This document shows positions 32,268 to 39,964 of a DNA stretch of 64,000 nucleotides, in pieces. Numbering within the stretch: the stretch's first letter is position 1; each line of letters opens with the position of its first letter. Source of the DNA: Sulfuritalea sp. (GTDB lineage Bacteria; Pseudomonadota; Gammaproteobacteria; Burkholderiales; Rhodocyclaceae); assembly GCA_023700805.1 (NCBI GenBank), contig JAMPYF010000014.1:1-64000 (forward strand). The letters run 5' to 3'. Under the pieces are notes generated by a model that worked only from the letters and a program-made list of their open reading frames with translations, was not told the DNA's origin and made no database searches. A program made the position numbers and the translations under genes.

Positions 32268-33167
32268 CTATTGCTTTTGTATGTCGATATAGCTCTTCAC
32301 GCCGGGATTCGGCTTGTCCAGACCAAACTGATAGCCGAGCGATACATAGTGGAAGCGCGCATTGGTGTAGTCCTCATGCACGGCGAAGCCGAAGTTATAC
32401 ACCTTGCCGGTAGTAATGGCATGGTCGCCCTTGCCGCCGCCGGCCAGGGTTCGCTCAAGCGTCACGACCCACTTGTTGCCTTCCTTTTTGCCTTCGGCCT
32501 TGACCAGTGCCTTGCCGCCCTCCATGTGGCGGGCCTCGGCGACATAGCCGTCGACCAGTCCTTTTTCGCCGCTACGGAACTGGATCAAGTCCATGAATTT
32601 GCCGGAGGCGACGTCGCCGCCCTTGATGAATTTGGTTTTCTTGTCGTCCTTGGCATCCTTCATGGTGCGCAGGTCGGTGTGGCAGGTTGCCCAGCAGCCA
32701 TTTATTTCGGTGCCTTCGACCGTGCCGCCACCGTCGAACATCATGGTCAGCTTGACTTCGTTCTTGGCGTCGAGCTTCTTGGTGCCGGTTTTTGGGGGTA
32801 TCCATTCGAATCGGAAGTAGACCTTGTTGCCATCATGCGCGGCTTGGAACATCACCGGGATCGATCCTGCCTTGCCGGCGGGCGGCGTGGGCTCGAGTAC
32901 GGTCTTGGAACTGCCAACCGGCTTGCCGGCAACGATGTTCGCACCGATCTCGTTGGCGTCACCCTCATGACATTTGGCGCATGGCCGCTTCTTGTCGACA
33001 ATATCCGGCACCGCCGAATGGTCGGGTTTGTTCATCACCCATTCCAGCGAGGATTGACCCGGATAGAACAAAGTCATCTTGCGCGGGGTAACCTTGCTCC
33101 AGTCGGGAGCTGCGAATGCCCCACCGGCAAGCAGCGCGCCCGTTACGACAAATGCAATCTTCTTCAT
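32268..33167 (-). CDS. Ethylbenzene-dehydrogenase-related haem protein
   Basis: 299 residues with a cleavable signal (GGAFA-AP, about residue 19). An N-terminal haem c site CAKCH (63-67) precedes a beta-rich domain resembling the gamma subunit of ethylbenzene dehydrogenase/DMSO-reductase-type enzymes (EB_dh family), which holds a haem b. Inside that domain is CWATCH (158-163), a CX3CH arrangement rather than CX2CH. No molybdenum subunit is encoded nearby, so it probably works as an electron carrier between the tetrahaem NapC-like protein and the c4 cytochrome. Redox partners are inferred. Confidence 0.75.
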   Translation of the reverse strand: MKKIAFVVTGALLAGGAFAAPDWSKVTPRKMTLFYPGQSSLEWVMNKPDHSAVPDIVDKKRPCAKCHEGDANEIGANIVAGKPVGSSKTVLEPTPPAGKAGSIPVMFQAAHDGNKVYFRFEWIPPKTGTKKLDAKNEVKLTMMFDGGGTVEGTEINGCWATCHTDLRTMKDAKDDKKTKFIKGGDVASGKFMDLIQFRSGEKGLVDGYVAEARHMEGGKALVKAEGKKEGNKWVVTLERTLAGGGKGDHAITTGKVYNFGFAVHEDYTNARFHYVSLGYQFGLDKPNPGVKSYIDIQKQ

Positions 33168-33200
33168 AATCTCATTCCTCTAGCAATGCACTGAAATCCG

Positions 33201-33839
33201 TCAGCTTTCCTTCTTGGCCGCCTTCGCGGCTTCTTCCTGCTCCAGCAACTGATGCACAGGTTTGTGGGCGATGCCCTTGTGGCAATCGATGCAGGTCTTG
33301 CCATCCTCGATCGCGCCTTCGTGCTTGACCACCGAGCGGTCTTTCTGCTTTTCCGGGTCCATGGTCTTGAAGTCGTGGCAGTTGCGGCATTCTTTCGAGT
33401 CCCGGTCTTTCATCCTTTCCCAGACCCGCTTGGCCATCGTCAGGCGATAGGCCTCGAACTTCTCCGGTGTATCGACCGTTCCCTGGATGTGGCCGACCAC
33501 GTCGCGGGCGGCCATGATCTTCTGCACGGATTTGAATACGTAGTCGGTCGGCGTCTTGCTGCTGGCGACATGGCAGTCGGCGCACTGTACCGTGGTGCCG
33601 CTGCGATTCTTGTAATGGACCGTCTTCTTCAATTCCTCGAAGGGAATCGTCATTTCGTGACAGGACATGCAGAACTCGGAACGATTGGTCCATTCCATGC
33701 CGGTGTTGAGGCCGCCCCAGACAATCACGCCGCCGAGCACGCCGATGACGATCATGCGCAGCATGGAGCATTTGGGCGGGTTCAGAAGGCAGCGGAAAAA
33801 CCCGTCTTTGCATTCGGTCTTTTGAGTGTCGTCAGCCAT
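33201..33839 (-). CDS. NapC/NirT-type membrane tetrahaem cytochrome c
   Basis: 212 residues. One N-terminal membrane anchor (about 26-45, MLRMIVIGVLGGVIVWGGLN) and four haem c motifs are present: CMSCH (57-61), CADCH (86-90), CRNCH (151-155) and CIDCH (183-187). The CxxCHxM arrangement at the first haem is family-typical. NapC/NirT proteins exchange electrons between the quinol pool and periplasmic partners. It is the first gene of the operon. No nitrate, nitrite or TMAO reductase gene is adjacent, so it is not assigned to a known reductase. Confidence 0.88.
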   Translation of the reverse strand: MADDTQKTECKDGFFRCLLNPPKCSMLRMIVIGVLGGVIVWGGLNTGMEWTNRSEFCMSCHEMTIPFEELKKTVHYKNRSGTTVQCADCHVASSKTPTDYVFKSVQKIMAARDVVGHIQGTVDTPEKFEAYRLTMAKRVWERMKDRDSKECRNCHDFKTMDPEKQKDRSVVKHEGAIEDGKTCIDCHKGIAHKPVHQLLEQEEAAKAAKKES

Positions 33840-34152
33840 TGTTAAAATCCAAATGGTCCGTAAGCCGAAAGCGGCAAAACGTTGGTTTTCGAGTCAAATG
33901 GAAATGGCCAAGCGTGCAGAACTGCGACCGAACATCCGATGCCGGTCCACATACGGACTGGCCCCAGTTTCTGCCCCACCCATCTCCTCCTGCAGCGATT
34001 TATTTACATCATTATTGGTCGCAGGGGGATTATTGCAGACCGTGCCCGATTGAGTGCACAAAAAAAAATGATTGCCCCATCGAGAGGGTTGCTTTTGGTG
34101 TCATCAATGTCAGCCGACTCGCACGCACCCAGACCTGTCAGACTCCCGCAGC

Positions 34153-34187
34153 AAAAACGGCACCCCCCTCGCGGAGAATGCCGTTTG
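34153..34187 (-). terminator. Terminator of aceB
   Basis: On the minus strand, AAACGGCA pairs with TGCCGTTTTT across an 18-base loop, with the T-run at the 3' end. It lies about 85 bases beyond the aceB stop. Confidence 0.7.
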
Positions 34188-34218
34188 CTGGCCGCAAGGA
34201 ATCCTTGCGCATCATGGC

Positions 34219-34245
34219 CGCCGTGTCGTCAGCGCCAACTCTTGA
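34219..34245 (+). repeat. Dispersed motif copy 4, intergenic
   Basis: Core TCAGCGCCAACT (34229-34240), one change, preceded by GCCGTGTCG and followed by CTTGA. Between aceB and its terminator. Confidence 0.65.
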
Positions 34246-34270
34246 ATTTTGCCTGGGATGCGATAGGCAG

Positions 34271-35863
34271 TTACTCCATTGCCTCGTACAACGGCAGCGT
34301 GAGGAACTCGGGATAGTTGTCGGCGAGCGACATTTCCTCGAAGATCTTCGCCGCCTGATCGTAGGTCTCGGTCTTTTCGCCCTGGGCAGTGACCGTGGCT
34401 TTCACCTTCGCCAGTTCCTCCGGGATGAAGCCTCGCACCATGTCGGCGGTGACCTTGCGGCCGTCATCGAGCTTGCCCTTGGGCGACACCACCCACTGCC
34501 ACACCTGGGAGCGGCTGATTTCGGCCGTGGCGGCGTCTTCCATCAGGTTGTGGATCGGCACGCAGCCGTTGCCGGCAAGCCAGGAGCCGAGGTAATGGAT
34601 GCCGACGTTGATGTTGTTGCGCACACCGACTTCGGTGATCGGCTGCTCGGGCTGGAAGTTGAGCCAGTCCTTGGGGCCGAAGTTTTCGTCGCGCTGCTTT
34701 TCCCACTGGTTGGGGCGCTCGCCCAGCACCTTCTGGAATTCTTCCGCGGCGATCGGCACTAGGCCGGGGTGAGCCACCCAGCCGCCATCGAAGCCGTCGT
34801 TGGCGTCGCGGGTCTTGTCATGGCGGATGCCGGCCAGCGCCTTTTCGTTGGCCACCGGGTCGTTCTTGATCGGGATCAGCGCACTCATGCCGCCGATGGC
34901 CGGGGCGCCGCGCTTGTGGCAGGCTTTGACCAGTGCCAGCGCATAGCTGCGCATGAAGGGTACTTCCATGGTGATGGCGCCGCGATTGGCAAGACAGAAA
35001 TCCTTGTTGCGCTTGAACTTCTTGATGCAGGAAAAGATGTAGTCCCAGCGTCCCGCGTTGAGGCCGGCACTGTGCTCACGCAGTTCGTAGAGAATTTCTT
35101 CGAGTTCGAAGGTGGCGAGGATGGTCTCGATCAGCACCGTGGCCTTGATCGTGCCCTGCGGCAGGCCGATCTCGTTTTGCGCCATGACGAAGATGTCGTT
35201 CCACAGGCGGGCTTCGAGGTGGCTTTCCATCTTCGGCAGATAGAAGTAGGGGCCGGCGCCGCGGGCGAGCTGTTCCTTGGCGTTGTGGAAGAGAAACAGG
35301 GCGAAATCGAAAATGCCGCCGGAGACGCGCTGGCCGTCGATCAGCACATGCTTTTCGTCGAGGTGCCAGCCGCGTGGCCTGACCTGCAGGGTAGCGATCT
35401 TGTCATTGAGCCTGTATTCCTTGCCCGCTTCATTCTTGAAGCTGAGCTCGCGGCGGATCGCCTTGTAGAGGTTGACCTGGCCCTGGATCTGGTTGTCCCA
35501 CTTCGGGCTGTTGGAATCCTCGAAGTCGGTCATGTAGGAGTCAGCGCCGGAGTTGTAGGCGTTGATGATCATCTTGGCTTCGACCGGGCCGGTGATCTCG
35601 GTGCGACGGCGCTCCAGGGCTTTCGGCAGCGGCGCGATCTTCCAGTCGCCTGCGCGGATGTGCCCGGTTTCCGGCAGGAAGTCGGGCATTTCACCGGCAT
35701 CGATGCGGGCCTGGCGGGCGACTCGGGCCTTGAGCAATTCCTGGCGGCGCGGCTCGAAGGCACGGTGCAGCTTGGCTACCAGCGCCATGGCTTCGGGCGT
35801 AAGAATCTTGGCGTAGTCGGCGGTGATGGGGGCGTTGATCTGAACGCCGGCGGGCAGGCTCAT
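34271..35863 (-). CDS. aceB: Malate synthase A
   Basis: 530 residues, the length of the AceB (isoform A) family. It condenses glyoxylate with acetyl-CoA to give malate. TGPVEAKMIINAYNSGADSYMTDFEDSN carries the active-site region (only part quoted by family), and ATVLIETILATFELEEILYE and NVGIHYLGSWL are also typical. It is the second enzyme of the glyoxylate bypass. Here it is separate from aceA and is transcribed divergently from a LysR-type regulator. Confidence 0.97.
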   Translation of the reverse strand: MSLPAGVQINAPITADYAKILTPEAMALVAKLHRAFEPRRQELLKARVARQARIDAGEMPDFLPETGHIRAGDWKIAPLPKALERRRTEITGPVEAKMIINAYNSGADSYMTDFEDSNSPKWDNQIQGQVNLYKAIRRELSFKNEAGKEYRLNDKIATLQVRPRGWHLDEKHVLIDGQRVSGGIFDFALFLFHNAKEQLARGAGPYFYLPKMESHLEARLWNDIFVMAQNEIGLPQGTIKATVLIETILATFELEEILYELREHSAGLNAGRWDYIFSCIKKFKRNKDFCLANRGAITMEVPFMRSYALALVKACHKRGAPAIGGMSALIPIKNDPVANEKALAGIRHDKTRDANDGFDGGWVAHPGLVPIAAEEFQKVLGERPNQWEKQRDENFGPKDWLNFQPEQPITEVGVRNNINVGIHYLGSWLAGNGCVPIHNLMEDAATAEISRSQVWQWVVSPKGKLDDGRKVTADMVRGFIPEELAKVKATVTAQGEKTETYDQAAKIFEEMSLADNYPEFLTLPLYEAME

Positions 35864-35899
35864 GAGGGACTCCTTGGTATGGGTTGCGGCAATGCGTGA

Positions 35900-35928
35900 A
35901 TTGTATTCTTGCCTATTCGGATACAGAA
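35900..35928 (-). promoter_or_regulatory. Candidate promoter of aceB
   Basis: On the minus strand, TTCTGT (35928-35923) and TACAAT (35905-35900) are 17 bases apart, about 37 bases upstream of the ATG. The -35 is weak, which would fit an activator-dependent promoter. Confidence 0.4.
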
Positions 35929-35934
35929 GCTATG

Positions 35935-35960
35935 ATTCGATCAATTGATTAGTGACGAAT
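35935..35960. promoter_or_regulatory. Dyad in the aceB/lysR divergent region
   Basis: ATTCG at the left and CGAAT at the right enclose the palindrome TCAATTGA (35941-35948). It sits directly upstream of the LysR gene start and of the aceB -35 box, the place where a LysR-type protein usually binds its own divergent region. No consensus was matched. Confidence 0.35.
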
Positions 35961-35968
35961 AGTATCGA

Positions 35969-36874
35969 ATGGATCAGTTCAAGCAGATTTCTGCCTTTGT
36001 CGGTGTCGCAAGTCGCGGCAGCATGTCAGCCACCGCCCGCGCCGAGGGGGTGACGCCAGCGATCATCGGCCGGCGCCTGGACGCGCTGGAAGAGCGGCTC
36101 GGGGTCAAGCTCTTGTTGCGTACCACGCGGCGGATTTCGCTGACCTTCGAGGGTGCGGCATTTCTCGAAGATTGCCAGCGCATCCTGCGCGAGTTGGCGG
36201 ATGCGGAGGGTGCGGTGAGCCTGGGTGGAATTCGCCCCGGCGGGCATTTGAAAATATCGGCTCCCGCCGGATTCGGGCGGCGTCACGTGGCGCCGCTATT
36301 GACGCGCTTCATTGAAGAAAATCCAGAAGTTACAGTGCGGCTCGACCTGTCCGACCGCATCGTCGACCTGGTGGAGGAGAACGTGGATTGCGCGATCCGC
36401 ATCGGCGAACTGGCGGATTCGAGCCTGATCAGCATACGATTGGGCGAAATGCGGCGTGTGGTAGTCGCCAGTCCGAATTACATCGCGCAGTTCGGCGTAC
36501 CGCCAGCGCCAACTTTTCTGGCCGAGCACAATTGCCTGTCGCTGCGCCAGCAACGCGGGTGGACGCTACGGGTGGAGGGTGAGGTACGGGTGGTCAAGGT
36601 GAGCGGTAAGTTGGAGTGCAACGATGGCGCCGTTCTGCACGATTGGGTGCTGGCCGGGAAGGGGTTGGCCTGGCGATCACTGTGGGAGGTCGGGGCCGAT
36701 ATCGAGGCGGGGCGGCTGGTCACGGTGCTGGATGAATTTGCGGCGCCACCGGCGGGTATTCACGCCGTGGTGCCGCAGCGCCGCCATCTGCCGCTGCGCG
36801 TGAGGTTGTTCATCGATCTGCTCAAGGCCAATTGGCGCGATCCGGCCTATTGGGCAGCCTCGGCAGGTGCATAG
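35969..36874 (+). CDS. LysR family transcriptional regulator
   Basis: 301 residues. An N-terminal winged helix-turn-helix (about 1-60, SMSATARAEGVTPAIIGRRL) and a substrate-binding domain follow the LysR pattern (short form, CrgA-like). It is divergent from aceB with 105 bases between starts, so it is the likely local regulator of malate synthase; the effector is unknown. A dispersed motif copy (36492-36518) encodes VPPAPTF in the linker preceding LAEHNCL. Close LysR homologues usually read a different short sequence there. Confidence 0.88.
   Translation: MDQFKQISAFVGVASRGSMSATARAEGVTPAIIGRRLDALEERLGVKLLLRTTRRISLTFEGAAFLEDCQRILRELADAEGAVSLGGIRPGGHLKISAPAGFGRRHVAPLLTRFIEENPEVTVRLDLSDRIVDLVEENVDCAIRIGELADSSLISIRLGEMRRVVVASPNYIAQFGVPPAPTFLAEHNCLSLRQQRGWTLRVEGEVRVVKVSGKLECNDGAVLHDWVLAGKGLAWRSLWEVGADIEAGRLVTVLDEFAAPPAGIHAVVPQRRHLPLRVRLFIDLLKANWRDPAYWAASAGA
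36492..36518 (+). repeat. Dispersed motif copy 5, in the LysR gene
   Basis: Exact core CCAGCGCCAACT (36503-36514), preceded by GGCGTACCG and followed by TTTC. Encodes VPPAPTF. Confidence 0.7.
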
Positions 36875-36889
36875 GACTGAAAGCGCGGG

Positions 36890-37714
36890 TTATGGCAACG
36901 CCTGCTTCAGGAAGCCGTCCAGTTGCCGGATCCAGGCCTCCCGGCCAAAGACGAAGCCGTCATTGTGACCACCCTCGATCTCAAGAAACTGCTTGGGCGG
37001 GCGGGCGGCGTCGAACAGTCGTCGCCCGTGGCTGTAGGGAATGATGTCGTCGTTGCTGCTGTGGATCACCAGCAGCGGACAGTTGATTTGAGCAAGACGA
37101 TCCAGATTGTCATAACGGATATGGGCAAGCCAGCGTATCGGCAGCAGTGGGTAAAGGTCGGCGCCCATGTCGGGAACGGAAGTGAAGGTCGACGCCAGCA
37201 CCAGCGCGCCGGGCCGATTTTTCGCCGCCATTCGTGTGGCGACTCCGCCACCCAGCGATTCGCCAAAGAGGACGATCCGCTCGGCAGGGAATCCGAGCTC
37301 TTGCGTGGCATGGCGCCAGGCGGCATCGGCATCCAGGTAAGTGCCTTCCTCCGATGGGCTTCCGCTGCTGAGGCCGTAACCGCGGTAGTCAATGATCAGA
37401 GTTGCCAGGCCCAGATCGTGGAACATGCGCAGATAGTCGAGCCGATGCGCAATATTGCCGGCATTGCCGTGGAAAAAGACCACCAGGCCGCGCGCCCCGG
37501 GTTTCCTGCCGGCTGGAACAAACCAGCCATCGAGAGTTTCACCGTCCGAAGTGGCCAGTTTCAGCGGGGTGAATGGCAGACCGATGGCCGCCGGGCTGGC
37601 GTGGAATCCGCGATCGATCTCGGGCAGGAACACCAGGGATGCTTGCTTGAAATAGATCAGGGCCATCAGGCCCAGATAGACCAACAGAACAATCTGGAGT
37701 GCTGACCACAGCAT
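36890..37714 (-). CDS. Alpha/beta hydrolase, Bem46/ABHD13-like
   Basis: 274 residues from ATG 37714, preferred over upstream TTG/ATG codons because AGAAGG stands 8 bases before it and the protein then starts with its membrane anchor (LWSALQIVLLVYLGLMALIY). The nucleophile serine lies in GESLGGG, the acid in HSSNDD and the histidine in GGHNDG; FFHGNAGN forms the oxyanion region. The family is membrane-anchored serine hydrolases of unknown substrate. Convergent with the LysR gene (15 bases apart). Confidence 0.85.
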   Translation of the reverse strand: MLWSALQIVLLVYLGLMALIYFKQASLVFLPEIDRGFHASPAAIGLPFTPLKLATSDGETLDGWFVPAGRKPGARGLVVFFHGNAGNIAHRLDYLRMFHDLGLATLIIDYRGYGLSSGSPSEEGTYLDADAAWRHATQELGFPAERIVLFGESLGGGVATRMAAKNRPGALVLASTFTSVPDMGADLYPLLPIRWLAHIRYDNLDRLAQINCPLLVIHSSNDDIIPYSHGRRLFDAARPPKQFLEIEGGHNDGFVFGREAWIRQLDGFLKQALP

Positions 37715-37806
37715 CGAGTGGACCTTCTTTGGCAGCCTGGCAGTCATTGATGAGCCAAATCCGAGCATGTGCTCCGTGGACAAATCACGCGCCTACTCTA
37801 ACCCAC

Positions 37807-37836
37807 AAAAAAGCCGCACCGGTTTCCCGGTGCGGC
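37807..37836 (-). terminator. Terminator of aceA
   Basis: The 10-bp stem GCCGCACCGG (37813-37822) / CCGGTGCGGC (37827-37836) with loop TTTC. On the minus strand it is followed by six T (37812-37807). Confidence 0.92.
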
Positions 37837-37864
37837 TTTCTGATGAAGGGCTGCCGAGTATTGC

Positions 37865-39175
37865 TTAGTGGAACTGCTCTTCTTCGGTCGAGCCGTGCAG
37901 CGCGGTGACTGACGAAGCGCCGCCCTGGATCACGGTGGTGACGTCGTCGAAGTAGCCAACACCGACTTCCTGTTGGTGCGACACGAAGGTGTAGCCCTGC
38001 TCGCGCGCTTTGAATTCCGGCTCCTGCACCATTTCTACATAGTGCTTCATACCTTCGCCGCGGGCGTAGGCGTGAGCAAATTCAAAAGTGTTGAACCAGT
38101 TGATGTGGATGCCGGCCAGCGTGATGAACTGGTACTTGTAGCCCATTGCCGATAGTTCGTCCTGGAATTTGGCGATGGTCTTGTCGTCGAGGTTCTTCTT
38201 CCAGTTGAAAGACGGCGAGCAGTTGTAGGCCAGCAGTTTGCCGGGTGACTTGGCCTGAACCGCCTGGGCGAACTCACGGGCGAAGCCGACGTCGGGTTTG
38301 CCGGTCTCGCACCAGACCAGGTCGGCGTAGGGCGCGTAGGCGACGCCGCGGCTGATGGACTGCTCGAGGCCATTTTTGACGCGGTAGAAACCTTCCGGGG
38401 TGCGTTCGCCAGTGCAGAACGGCTTGTCGTTGGCGTCGTGATCGGAGGTCAGCAGGTTGGCGGCCTCAGCGTCGGTACGGGCCAGAATGAGGGTGGGGAC
38501 GCCCATCGTATCGGCGGCGAATCGAGCAGAGATCAGCTTCTCGACCGCTTCCTGGGTGGAGACGAGAACCTTGCCTCCCATATGGCCGCACTTCTTGACG
38601 GCAGCCAGTTGGTCTTCGAAATGCACGGCCGCTGCGCCTGCAGTGATCATGTTCTTCATCAGTTCAAAGGCATTGAGCACGCCGCCAAAGCCGGCTTCCG
38701 CATCGGCCACAATGGGAAGGAAGTAGTCGATGAATTCCTTGTCGCCGGGATTGATGCCGCGCGACCACTGAATCTCATCGGCGCGCTTGAATGTGTTGTT
38801 GATGCGGCGAACCATGGTCGGCACAGAATCATAGGCGTACAGCGACTGGTCGGGGTACATGGTCTCGGACGTGTTGCCGTCGGCGGCGACCTGCCAGCCC
38901 GAAAGGTAGACGGCTTCGAGGCCGGCCTTCGCCTGCTGCATGGCCTGGCCGGCAGTGATCGCGCCGAAGGAATTCACATAGCCTTTCTTGGCCGTGCCGT
39001 TAACCAGTGACCAGAGCTTTTCCGCACCGCGGTGGGCGAGCGTGTGTTCGATGGGGAAGGTGCCGCGCAGGCGAACAACATCTTCGGCGCTGTATCCGCG
39101 CTTGATGCCTTTCCAGCGGGGGTTTTCAGCCCAGTCCTTGGCCAGGGCGGCGGCTTGTGCTTTACGATCACTCAT
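37865..39175 (-). CDS. aceA: Isocitrate lyase
   Basis: 436 residues from ATG 39175 ([15 protein letters not shown]) with AGAGGA upstream; a longer in-frame start was rejected. It cleaves isocitrate to succinate and glyoxylate. The catalytic-cysteine motif [21 protein letters not shown] and [15 protein letters not shown] are clear. It has its own promoter with a 20-bp palindrome at the -35 edge, so expression is probably controlled by carbon source. Confidence 0.98.
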   Translation of the reverse strand: MSDRKAQAAALAKDWAENPRWKGIKRGYSAEDVVRLRGTFPIEHTLAHRGAEKLWSLVNGTAKKGYVNSFGAITAGQAMQQAKAGLEAVYLSGWQVAADGNTSETMYPDQSLYAYDSVPTMVRRINNTFKRADEIQWSRGINPGDKEFIDYFLPIVADAEAGFGGVLNAFELMKNMITAGAAAVHFEDQLAAVKKCGHMGGKVLVSTQEAVEKLISARFAADTMGVPTLILARTDAEAANLLTSDHDANDKPFCTGERTPEGFYRVKNGLEQSISRGVAYAPYADLVWCETGKPDVGFAREFAQAVQAKSPGKLLAYNCSPSFNWKKNLDDKTIAKFQDELSAMGYKYQFITLAGIHINWFNTFEFAHAYARGEGMKHYVEMVQEPEFKAREQGYTFVSHQQEVGVGYFDDVTTVIQGGASSVTALHGSTEEEQFH

Positions 39176-39234
39176 GTTCAATCCTCTGCAGGGTCGTTGT
39201 CGAAGGGGGTGCTCCAAATAAGAGCACTCTTCGC

Positions 39235-39263
39235 AGTATAAAGAGGATTTTGCGTTGCAGCAA
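39235..39263 (-). promoter_or_regulatory. Promoter of aceA
   Basis: On the minus strand, TTGCTG (39263-39258) and TATACT (39240-39235) with an exact 17-base spacer, about 60 bases before the ATG. A good sigma-70 promoter whose -35 edge touches a perfect palindrome. Confidence 0.75.
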
Positions 39264-39282
39264 TAGTCTTATATAAGACTAT
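39263..39282. promoter_or_regulatory. 20-bp palindromic operator upstream of aceA
   Basis: ATAGTCTTATATAAGACTAT is a perfect 20-base palindrome whose end touches the aceA -35 box. The core TCTTATATAAGA recurs at 39385-39396. Such a site at -36 to -55 is where an activator, or a repressor blocking polymerase, would bind. Shape and size resemble GntR/FadR-type operators; the protein is not identified here. Confidence 0.7.
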
Positions 39283-39384
39283 AATAAATTTTTTATTGTT
39301 ATTTAACAATATATTGAAGAATTTGTTTCGTATTGTGGGAGGTGTTTCGCGATAGTAAAGAAATTTCGGCAATGCTGATATATA

Positions 39385-39396
39385 TCTTATATAAGA
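39385..39396. promoter_or_regulatory. Second copy of the aceA palindrome core
   Basis: TCTTATATAAGA, identical to the centre of the palindrome at 39263-39282, lies 118 bases farther upstream of aceA and immediately after the rraA stop. Two spaced sites suggest cooperative binding or looping. Confidence 0.6.
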
Positions 39397-39397
39397 C

Positions 39398-39883
39398 CTA
39401 GGGCTGATGAAGTGCCATGGCACTGACAATCACGCCATCTTCGTCTGCATAGAGCCATTCGCCGGGCATGAAAGTCACACCGCCGAAGCTGACCGGAATT
39501 TCGGCTTCGCCGACGTTTCTCTTTATGGTTTTCATCGGGTGCGTGTCGATCGCGAACACGCCGATGTCCATCTCGCCGATGGCGCGGGAATCGCGGATGC
39601 AACCATAGACGATGATGCCGGCCCAGTTGTTCTTGACGCCCAGCGCTGCAAGTTGATCGCCGACCAGCGCGCGGCGCAGGCTCCCGCCCCCGTCAATGAC
39701 CAGAACCCGGCCACCGCCCGGCGACTCGAGCGCTTGCCTTACCAGCGAGTTGTCTTCGAAGAGCTTGAGTGTCGCGATGCGGCCAAAGAAGGCGGGGCGT
39801 CCGCCGAAGCTGTTGAACATGGGTTCAACGACGCGCACCTGGCCTTCGTTGGCGTCGCAGAGGTCGGTTGTGAGCAGATCCAT
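39398..39883 (-). CDS. rraA: RraA family protein
   Basis: 161 residues. GDQLAALGVKNNWAGIIVYGCIRD is the family core; the GDQLA loop and the following Arg-Asp bind metal and substrate in the aldolase members. E. coli RraA inhibits RNase E, while many environmental homologues are 4-hydroxy-4-methyl-2-oxoglutarate/oxaloacetate aldolases. Sequence alone does not separate these. It lies upstream of aceA in the same direction but is separated from it by the aceA promoter. Confidence 0.88.
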   Translation of the reverse strand: MDLLTTDLCDANEGQVRVVEPMFNSFGGRPAFFGRIATLKLFEDNSLVRQALESPGGGRVLVIDGGGSLRRALVGDQLAALGVKNNWAGIIVYGCIRDSRAIGEMDIGVFAIDTHPMKTIKRNVGEAEIPVSFGGVTFMPGEWLYADEDGVIVSAMALHQP

Positions 39884-39964
39884 GATGAAAAATAATGAAG
39901 AAACGTTCAGCCGAGGATCACGCCGCGGGCAATGGTGCCCGCGGACATCGATATCCTGGACAAG

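Larger units (their letters stand above)
33840..34270. other. Intergenic region between aceB and the cytochrome operon
   Basis: 431 bases without a supportable gene. It holds the aceB terminator, one copy of the dispersed motif (34219-34245), a 17-base palindrome CGCAAGGAATCCTTGCG (34193-34209) and, next to 33839, the promoter region of the cytochrome operon. No clear FNR-type site (TTGAT-N4-ATCAA) was seen. Confidence 0.6.

Noticed and set aside
33882-34316. Small plus-strand open frame in the aceB/cytochrome gap
   Set aside because: No ribosome site, no recognisable sequence, and it runs through the aceB terminator.
39230-39400. AT-rich stretch upstream of aceA as horizontally acquired DNA
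   Set aside because: It is short, lies exactly in a promoter region and holds palindromic operators, which explains its composition.
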